Below, in pieces: positions 21,901 to 27,127 of a stretch of 27,127 nucleotides of DNA. The stretch comes from a virus, in the IMG/VR virus record IMGVR_UViG_3300021961_000515, positions 1 to 27,127 of that record; one strand, 5' to 3'. Made by a program: the position numbers and the translations under genes. Below the pieces are notes generated by a model that did not search any database, had not been told where the DNA came from, and saw nothing but the letters and a program-made list of their open reading frames with translations. Positions within the stretch are counted from its first letter, which is position 1. Each line of letters begins with the position of its first letter.

Positions 21901-24900
21901 CAAGAGATTAGTAATTGTTTATGATCATTATACTGTCCCCAGTGTTGATACTGGAGATGTCTTTACTGTAGGATCATACACAGCATCTCAGTATACTGAT
22001 GGCATTCCCACTTCTGAGTATTTCGATAGACAAACTGGAACGTTTAAGACAATTAGACTTTCTGATACTCTTGACTTTAGACCAAGAGTTACTTCTTGGA
22101 GTGTAGAAACATCCTCCCCATTTGCCTTTGCAAGCAGAGCATTCAATGGATCTGGAAATACAACCACTTTAGTTCCTAAGTCTGGAGAAACATCAATCAT
22201 TGATTACTCCTACTACCAAGGAAGAATTGATAGAATTGTTCTTGGTAAGAATGGAGAGTTCCAAGTTATTAAGGGTGCTCCTAGCGATAGTCCAAAAACA
22301 CCTCTCAATTCTGAAGAGGCTATGGATATTGCAATCCTGGAGTATCCTCCCTATCTGTATGATGTAAGAGATGTAAAGATTACAACTATCGATAATCGTC
22401 GCTATACAATGCGCGATATTGGTGATCTTGATGATCGTCTTACCAATTTGGAGATTACAACTTCTCTGTCTCTTCTCGAACTCGACACATCTACTTTCCA
22501 AGTAATTGACGAGCAAGGTCTGACTAGATTTAAGTCTGGATTCTTTGCAGATGACTTCAAGAATCAGGACTTTATTGATTATGGTATGCCTGATACTCGT
22601 ATCACAGTTGACACAGATCTCAAGGAATTAGTTGTTGAAGATACAACAGTAACTATTCCTGTTCAGGTCGCAACTGCTAGCACTGCTGCCGATTCTCTCA
22701 TCGACTATAGTGCAAATATTGATCTTATCGATTCTAATGTCGTTAAGAGAGGAAACAAGATTCAACTGGCTTATCAGGAAGAAACTTGGATTGAACAACC
22801 TCTTGCTACAAGAGTTGAAAATGTAAACCCATTTAATTTGATTGAGTGGGTTGGATCAATCTCTCTGACACCAGCCGTTGATAGTTGGGTTACTACTATC
22901 TTTAGAAGCGGTGGATTCCAAAGAGTTCCCAATTTCCAAAGAAGAGGACAAACAGTTACTAGTACATCTGTAAGTGATGTTGGAGATCCTTGGATTAGAT
23001 CCAGAAACGTTAAGAATAAGACCACTGGATTCAAACCATTTACAAGATACTATCAATTCCTCGACGGTGTTAGTGGACTTGATTGGATTCCCAAACTAAT
23101 TGAAGTCACACCTGTATCTGGAACTTTCCAAGTTGGCGAGACGGTTGATGGATTTGATGCTGCTGGTAATAAAACTATTACCTTCAGAGTTGCTCAGCAA
23201 AACCACAAAGAAGGTCCATTCAACAATCCCGATAGAAAGTACGATGTAAGCCCTTATGATAGAACTCTTCTGATGGGTTCTCTCGACTCTTACAACAGTT
23301 CTTCTGTACTTGTTAACGTCGATATTGACGCATTGTCTGAACAGGCTGGTGGTTCTTATTCTGGTTATATTGTTACTGGAGGAAGACTCGTTGGTAGAAC
23401 AAGTCAAGCTCAGGCAACAATTAACAACAATAGAGTTGTAACGGATAACTACGGAACCATCATCGGTGCTTTCTTCTTTAGAAATCCAAACAGCACTCCT
23501 GCTCCTGCACTGAGATTCCCAACGGGAACCAAGACATATAAGTTGTCTTCCAGTTCTACTAATGCAGAACCTCTTCCTGGAAGTCTGCTGATTAGTTCTG
23601 CTGAAACTTCTTACAGAGCAACTGGAATCATAAGAACTATTACGCAATCTGTAATTGCATTCTATGATCCTCTTGCCCAGTCATTTACAACTGACTCTGA
23701 TGGTGGTTATATCACATCAGTTGATATTTTCATGGGCAACAAGGATACTGCTTCTCCTCTCCAAGTTCAACTTAGAACTATGGAATTGGGAACTCCAACT
23801 AGAAAGTTGGTAAGTGATGATGCTGAAGTTGTTCTTGAACCTGATCAGGTCAATACATCCAGAACTGCTGATTCTGCAACAAGAGTAACATTCCCAGCGC
23901 CCATCTATCTTGAGCCTAATACTGAATATGCAATTGTGCTTCTCTCCCCATCCAGCGATCAGTATGAAGCTTGGGTGGCAAGAATGGGTGAGAAGACTGT
24001 AAATACCTCCACTCTGCCAAACGTAGAGGGTGTTGTTTACGCTAGACAGTATGGTGCAGGATCTCTGTTTAAGTCTCAAAATGGGTCTATTTGGACTGCA
24101 TCTCAGTATGAAGACATGGCGTTCAGAATCTATAGAGCTAGATTCACTTCTACTAGCGGAACGGCATTCTTCTATAACCCTGTTCTCGATCAAGATGCCA
24201 ACTTAGTTGTTGGACTTGATAGAAACTCCGTTACAACGCATCCTAGAAAACTGACGGTTGGAATTACAACCATATTAGATTCTGCTCTCAATCCAATTAT
24301 TAAAATTGGACAGAAAGTTGGAACTGCTGGAGTTAGTACTAACATTACTGGTTTCATCGAACAGTTTGGCGGTCCTATTCAGACTCTTGCTGTTAGTGGA
24401 GTTGGTACAAACTATATCAATGGATCTTACAGCAATGTTACTCTCATTCCTGAATCTGGAAGAGGATCTGGTGCCACTGCATCGGTAACTATTGCTAATG
24501 GTCAATTGAGTTCTGTAACTGTTTCCGCTGCTGCAACAGGAAACGGATACGTTGTTGGAGATACACTTGGTCTCACAACATCGTTGGCTGGTGGAAGAGG
24601 CATTAACGCTAAAGTAACAGTTAATGCAGTTTACAACTCTGATACCATTTACGCAACAAATGTCCAAGGTGAGAACTTCACCGCAGCTGGTCCTTTACTC
24701 TGGTTCCCCGATTCTGGAGAAACTGGTATTGCTTTGACCAATGTTACCATTAGAAGTTCTTCTGTGACGAGTGCCATCAACGAAGGAAATGTTATTGAAA
24801 TTGAAAGTCCTTCTCATGGTAACGTAACAAGCGCAAACTATGTTTCTCTGAGAGGATTAAGACCCGACTCTGATCCTGTTAAACTGCAAAGTGATTTGTC

Positions 24901-26071
24901 TGTAAGTGCCACAGCAATTTCTGTTGCAAATACAACACCCTTTACATCCTTTGAAGGAATTTCCACTTCTGCTGGTTACGTTAAAGTTGGCGCTGAAATC
25001 ATTTACTACAACAGCATCGGGTCTGGAACTCTTGGCATTGCGACCAGAGGAGTTGACAATACAACCGTTCAAACTCATTCCGCAGGTGCCGATGTCTACA
25101 AGTATGAATTGAATGGCGTATCTCTGACCAGAATTAACACTGACGTTAAGATGCCTACTACGGCTGGTCTGCAAGAGCAAAAGACATTTGATAAGTATTA
25201 TCTCCAGATTGATCGTCCTGCAGGAAGACAGACTGGCGATACTCAACTTTCGTTTGCTGATGAGAAGACTGCTGGTGGAGAAGGTGCATGGGCATCTAAG
25301 AATCTCCAGTTCAGTGCCATCACCCCAAGATTCATCATCAATACTCCTGGTCAGAATACAACCGTTAGTGCATCTGTCAGAACTACTTCTGGCACAAGTC
25401 AGAGTGGAACTGAGGCATCGTTTGTTGATCAAGGATATGAATCCATTGTATTGGATCAATTAAATACCTTTGACACTCCAAGAATCGTAGCTTCTAGAGT
25501 TAACGAAACAACGTATCTGTCGGATCTTCCCAAGAATAGATCTCTGACTGTTGGTGTTAGTTTTGAATCGGCAAATAAGTATTACTCACCTCAAATGAGA
25601 ACTGATGTTGCCAATGTCATTCTCAAGAGAAATAGAATCGATTCCCCAATCGGTGATTATGCAACTGATAGCAGAGTCAATTCTTTGAGTGATGATCCTC
25701 ATGCCAGTGTTTACATCGGGCCCAGAATTCAACTGGAAAATCCCGCAACCTCTATTAAGGTTCTGATGGGTGTAAACAAACCAGAAACAAGTGACGTAAG
25801 AGTTCTCTATAGACTCTTTAGAACTGATTCTGGAGAGACTGACCCAACATTTGAGTTGTTCCCTGGATTCTCGTTTGCCGACACTAATGTCGCAGATGGA
25901 ACATCCGATACAAGAATTCTTCCCAGTTTTGGTGGAGAGTATGTTGAGCATGTATTTACAGCAGATAACCTGGATAAATTCAATGCTCTGCAAATCAAGA
26001 TTGTTCTTTCTGGAACCAACGAGTCAGAACCTCCATCGATTAAAGATCTTAGAGTTATTGCACTTGCTTAA
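18998..26071 (+). CDS. DUF4815 tail/baseplate structural protein (2357 aa)
   Basis: The N-terminus has the DUF4815 signature: NLNVSPYYDDFGIDKDFYRV, then LFKPGFPIQARELNNIQSIL, then GNHIFKDGTVVIPGA. Further conserved blocks are SDTLDFRPRV (D1026), RYTMRDIGDLDDRLTNLE followed by TSLSLLELDT (about 1135-1165, probably a short coiled coil), YDPLAQSFTTD (D1557) and a C-terminal TDVANVILKRNRID...IKDLRVIAL. Between about 1797 and 2040 it carries two GGxGY-like repeats and one GFP/IGxExI module shared with the giant gp7. Such proteins in T4-like cyanophages are virion structural proteins near the gp9/gp10 position. A role in the outer baseplate or fibre anchoring is inferred from position; no T4 counterpart is recognised by sequence. 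It shares the gp8 late promoter. Confidence 0.85.
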   Translation: MPQKTNLNVSPYYDDFGIDKDFYRVLFKPGFPIQARELNNIQSILQNQVEQFGNHIFKDGTVVIPGAASFDNQYYAVKIDPIHVGVDVSVYIDNFIGKKIKGQTTQITATVVNVLQSSESEENQLTIYVKYKDSGSSLSVASFQDGEILLAEEDVVYGNTTITGGSTFAQCIASGATAIGCAAHIDAGIYFVRGIFAQVSKQTLILDQYSNQPEYRVGLDVIETIVTAKEDSSLYDNARGFSNFAAPGADRFKIELKLAKKSITDREDKTFIEILRLTEGRVEKIGLKTQYNLIRDYFAERTYDESGDYSVEDFEIAVRETLNDRKGNSGLFYDTQKTYSGNTPSDNLASITVGPGKAYVRGYDIENFGTKVIDVQKPRDTKSTTANVPFNMGNVIKVNNVVGQPVIALNTTQVVSLYNTRKTTRVATGAPSDGTLIGQARVYALNTDDQNYTGDETVFNLTLWDVQTYTQITLNVAGDSVSIPATSFIEGLSSGASGYVVTAASAGNRTITLSEVSGTFQEGETIKINGVTENPRSIINIRSFTTKDIHSLWQDTSAVSGYAVDFSADVVMSARTPLGFKVTDDVRFSANGATGLTTVTSPGRTFSGISTDTIVRFQNVNKALPTFARVTDVTTNGLVMTLTGVTTVNNVCDGGLPAAVGTYRIEEMIPQFTNPQDAYLFAPIGKKNVAQVDIGTSNLSIVHQFTGESTNGSGELTIDASASGITSAFFETYDPDRFVVSYSGGNTADLTGGQFSLTNDATTINVTGLTASQSNIVVSATLKKRGIKNKIKNFTRSSKRYVRLSNLTSAGITTGVNNGLTHNKFYGLRVEDKEISLNVSDVINIVAVYQSNGSLDPSFDNLVFQTGLGLDSNAVLGEYILGGTSGALAQIVTRSSSTTIEFVYLNSSKFIVNEDVKFLESNIVGTIQEVNLGSYVDLTSNYTLDTGHRKQFCDFSRIVRNTGKPPSSKRLVIVYDHYTVPSVDTGDVFTVGSYTASQYTDGIPTSEYFDRQTGTFKTIRLSDTLDFRPRVTSWSVETSSPFAFASRAFNGSGNTTTLVPKSGETSIIDYSYYQGRIDRIVLGKNGEFQVIKGAPSDSPKTPLNSEEAMDIAILEYPPYLYDVRDVKITTIDNRRYTMRDIGDLDDRLTNLEITTSLSLLELDTSTFQVIDEQGLTRFKSGFFADDFKNQDFIDYGMPDTRITVDTDLKELVVEDTTVTIPVQVATASTAADSLIDYSANIDLIDSNVVKRGNKIQLAYQEETWIEQPLATRVENVNPFNLIEWVGSISLTPAVDSWVTTIFRSGGFQRVPNFQRRGQTVTSTSVSDVGDPWIRSRNVKNKTTGFKPFTRYYQFLDGVSGLDWIPKLIEVTPVSGTFQVGETVDGFDAAGNKTITFRVAQQNHKEGPFNNPDRKYDVSPYDRTLLMGSLDSYNSSSVLVNVDIDALSEQAGGSYSGYIVTGGRLVGRTSQAQATINNNRVVTDNYGTIIGAFFFRNPNSTPAPALRFPTGTKTYKLSSSSTNAEPLPGSLLISSAETSYRATGIIRTITQSVIAFYDPLAQSFTTDSDGGYITSVDIFMGNKDTASPLQVQLRTMELGTPTRKLVSDDAEVVLEPDQVNTSRTADSATRVTFPAPIYLEPNTEYAIVLLSPSSDQYEAWVARMGEKTVNTSTLPNVEGVVYARQYGAGSLFKSQNGSIWTASQYEDMAFRIYRARFTSTSGTAFFYNPVLDQDANLVVGLDRNSVTTHPRKLTVGITTILDSALNPIIKIGQKVGTAGVSTNITGFIEQFGGPIQTLAVSGVGTNYINGSYSNVTLIPESGRGSGATASVTIANGQLSSVTVSAAATGNGYVVGDTLGLTTSLAGGRGINAKVTVNAVYNSDTIYATNVQGENFTAAGPLLWFPDSGETGIALTNVTIRSSSVTSAINEGNVIEIESPSHGNVTSANYVSLRGLRPDSDPVKLQSDLSVSATAISVANTTPFTSFEGISTSAGYVKVGAEIIYYNSIGSGTLGIATRGVDNTTVQTHSAGADVYKYELNGVSLTRINTDVKMPTTAGLQEQKTFDKYYLQIDRPAGRQTGDTQLSFADEKTAGGEGAWASKNLQFSAITPRFIINTPGQNTTVSASVRTTSGTSQSGTEASFVDQGYESIVLDQLNTFDTPRIVASRVNETTYLSDLPKNRSLTVGVSFESANKYYSPQMRTDVANVILKRNRIDSPIGDYATDSRVNSLSDDPHASVYIGPRIQLENPATSIKVLMGVNKPETSDVRVLYRLFRTDSGETDPTFELFPGFSFADTNVADGTSDTRILPSFGGEYVEHVFTADNLDKFNALQIKIVLSGTNESEPPSIKDLRVIALA
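24388..25110 (+). repeat. gp7-type modules inside the DUF4815 protein
   Basis: GGxGY-like units at about 24388 (VSGVGTNYINGSYSNVTLI) and 24517 (AAATGNGYVVGDTLGL), then a GFP/IGxExI module at 24896-25110 (VANTTPF, YVKVGAEIIYY, GIATRGVD). They sit between the DPLAQSF block and the conserved C-terminal block and look like an insertion. Confidence 0.55.
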
Positions 26072-26073
26072 TT

Positions 26074-26325
26074 ATGATTAATCCACATAGTCTGTTATTG
26101 GAATACCATTATGGTAAACCATCCGGTAACTTAATTTCGGTGGAAGGAAATCCCTCTCTCAAGAGGGATCCAGAAACCAATGCAATTTTAAATACAAACA
26201 ACCAAGGTTACGAAGAGTACATCCGTAATCGGGACAACAGAAAGTCTCAGACAGACGAGATTGAAAGCATCAAAGAAGAAATTGCTGAATTAAAATCTCT
26301 CATACTTCAAGTTCTGAATAAATAG
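26074..26325 (+). CDS. Small protein with C-terminal coiled coil
   Basis: Encodes 83 residues, starting three bases after the DUF4815 stop. The first half contains GNPSLKRDPETNAILNTNN and YEEYIRNRDNRK, motifs seen in short conserved proteins of cyanophage structural clusters (from memory). Residues 58-83 (TDEIESIKEEIAELKSLILQ onward) show a heptad pattern with I/L at a and d positions, giving about three to four heptads. It may trimerise or bind another coiled coil in the baseplate or fibre, but this is inference. No Shine-Dalgarno sequence is clear, so coupling to the upstream gene is likely. Its stop lies inside the AATAAATA at 26317. Confidence 0.75.
   Translation: MINPHSLLLEYHYGKPSGNLISVEGNPSLKRDPETNAILNTNNQGYEEYIRNRDNRKSQTDEIESIKEEIAELKSLILQVLNK
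26317..26324 (+). promoter_or_regulatory. Probable T4-type late promoter (AATAAATA)
   Basis: One mismatch to TATAAATA, 27 bases before the ATG at 26352, overlapping the upstream stop codon. The position relative to the start codon resembles the two exact late promoters at 2310 and 17396. Confidence 0.5.
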
Positions 26326-26351
26326 TTTGGATCTTGGTATGACGAGTAGTA

Positions 26352-26690
26352 ATGGCTGTTTACGTCGCCAACCTTACAATTAATAAGGGCGCTGACTTTA
26401 ATGTCACATATACCATTGAGGACCCAACTACTAATTCTCCGTTAAGTTTAGTTGGGTATGCTGCTTCTGCACAGTTGAGGAAGACGTACTCTAGCACAGG
26501 TGTAACAACCTTTACTACTTCAGTCACGGATGCCGATGGAGGTAAGATTACTATCGCCTTGTCGGACGCCCAGACCTCCGCGTTGAAAGACGGGAGACAT
26601 GTTTATGATGTCGTTATTACATCGCCCGCAAACTATCAAACAAGAGTTGTTGAAGGCAACGCCATTGTTCGACCTGGAGTAACCAGATGA
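26352..26690 (+). CDS. BppU-N/Ig-like baseplate or fibre adaptor protein
   Basis: Encodes 112 residues. The pattern NLTINKGADFNVTYTIEDP, then SLVGYAASAQLRKTY, then DGGKITIALSDAQTSAL and DGRHVYDVVI ending in VVEGNAIVRPGVT is that of small beta-sandwich domains like the N-terminal domain of baseplate upper proteins and phage Ig-like tail proteins. In other phages these attach receptor-binding proteins to the baseplate. Here it is a stand-alone domain, led by a near-consensus late promoter and joined to the next gene by an ATGA stop/start overlap. The precise family name is tentative; the fold class is fairly secure. Confidence 0.75.
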   Translation: MAVYVANLTINKGADFNVTYTIEDPTTNSPLSLVGYAASAQLRKTYSSTGVTTFTTSVTDADGGKITIALSDAQTSALKDGRHVYDVVITSPANYQTRVVEGNAIVRPGVTR

Positions 26691-26923
26691 CAAACTATTC
26701 TGTACGATTAGGTTCAACAAACGCGATTAAGGTAAGATCAACTTCCCTGATTGCAGGAGATACCAACTCCTTAGCTGCATTGTCTGACGTTGATATCGTA
26801 ACGAATGGTCTTTCTGATGGTATGGTACTAGTTTACAATGCTAGTACAGGTAAATGGCAATCAACAGCAGAGATAACAAGCGGTGCTTCTCGTAACATGA
26901 CTATTAACGGAGGAGTCTTCTAA
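26687..26923 (+). CDS. Small tail-fibre-like protein
   Basis: Encodes 78 residues. Its ATG overlaps the TGA of the previous gene by two bases (ATGA). The central motif AALSDVDI...GLSDGMVLVYNASTGKWQS is the unit found repeatedly in tail fibre and tail collar proteins of marine phages, here as a single copy. The start SVRLGSTNAIKVRS and the end ASRNMTINGGVF are probably interaction segments. A role as connector in the fibre or baseplate is inferred from this motif and from lying between the BppU-like gene and a fibre gene. The next ATG is two bases after its stop. Confidence 0.75.
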   Translation: MTNYSVRLGSTNAIKVRSTSLIAGDTNSLAALSDVDIVTNGLSDGMVLVYNASTGKWQSTAEITSGASRNMTINGGVF

Positions 26924-26925
26924 AA

Positions 26926-27127
26926 ATGGCATCCATAATCAAAATTAGACGTACACTAGGAGTTAGTGTACCAGATCTAGCACCTGGCGGCGAAGGTACG
27001 GCCCAAGGTGAACTTATCTACGTTTACGACAGTAGTAATGTAGGTTCAGGTAAAACTTACAGAAAACTGTATATTGGTCACCCAGATGGAACAGCAGATG
27101 CTCCCATCCCCATCGGTGGTGAATACT
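26926..27127 (+). CDS. Tail fibre protein, N-terminal part (truncated by window end)
   Basis: Only the first 67 codons are inside the window. The product begins MASIIKIRRTLGVSVPDLAP and continues with GELIYVYD, KLYIGHPDGT and PIPIGGEY. This L-x-x-GE-L-x-Y/V-x-D...KLYIG pattern is the usual N-terminal attachment region of cyanophage tail-fibre proteins. The start is chosen because it is the first ATG after the upstream stop, two bases away, and the reading frame stays open to the window edge. Length, receptor-binding end and any chaperone domain cannot be seen. Confidence 0.7.
   Translation, partial: MASIIKIRRTLGVSVPDLAPGGEGTAQGELIYVYDSSNVGSGKTYRKLYIGHPDGTADAPIPIGGEY

Noticed and set aside
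23096-25459. Long minus-strand open frames of 130-200 codons within the DUF4815 gene
   Set aside because: They are rich in Ser, Cys and Asn as expected from antisense reading of this codon usage, lack recognisable motifs and lie wholly inside a well supported gene.

Overview
The window is part of the tail and baseplate gene cluster of a marine T4-like myovirus, most likely a cyanophage of Synechococcus or Prochlorococcus. Four things support this. The gene order gp25, gp6, gp7-like, gp8-like follows T4 baseplate logic. The DUF4815 protein and the small tail-fibre-type genes that follow are typical of cyanomyoviruses. T4-type late promoter octamers (TATAAATA and near matches) sit directly ahead of several genes. 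The DNA is only moderately AT-rich by eye, which fits cyanophages better than the very AT-rich pelagiphages. I ran no database searches; family calls come from motifs and from remembered T4 sequences.

Layout. Nearly everything is on the + strand and tightly packed, with no gene-free stretch above 60 bases and no convincing terminator. Positions 1-2314 hold small accessory genes: an AbrB-like protein, a short unknown protein, a GT-A glycosyltransferase, and four small unknowns, one of them a 49-residue basic protein. The first three genes each have a TATAAT box about 24 bases before the start codon, and the glycosyltransferase has a perfect TTGACA-N17-TATAAT promoter. Positions 2310-17393 hold the baseplate wedge unit: gp25, gp6 and a 4246-residue giant whose first 270 or so residues resemble the core domain of T4 gp7. 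Positions 17396-26071 hold gp8 and a 2357-residue DUF4815 protein. Positions 26074-27127 hold a coiled-coil small protein, a BppU/Ig-like protein, a 78-residue tail-fibre-like protein, and the beginning of a tail-fibre gene that runs off the window.

How the genes work together. gp25, gp6, gp7 and gp8 should form the wedges of the contractile-tail baseplate, with gp6 and gp7 forming the core bundle as in T4. The DUF4815 protein and the small downstream proteins probably build the baseplate periphery and fibre attachment. The two giant genes together occupy about 73 percent of the window and are assembled from recurring beta-rich modules, some of which also occur in gp8.

The most unusual features are the architecture of the giant gp7 (core at the N-terminus, nearly 4000 residues of repeated modules behind it), an embedded YHYH-like domain that has lost its histidines, and repeat families shared between neighbouring baseplate genes.
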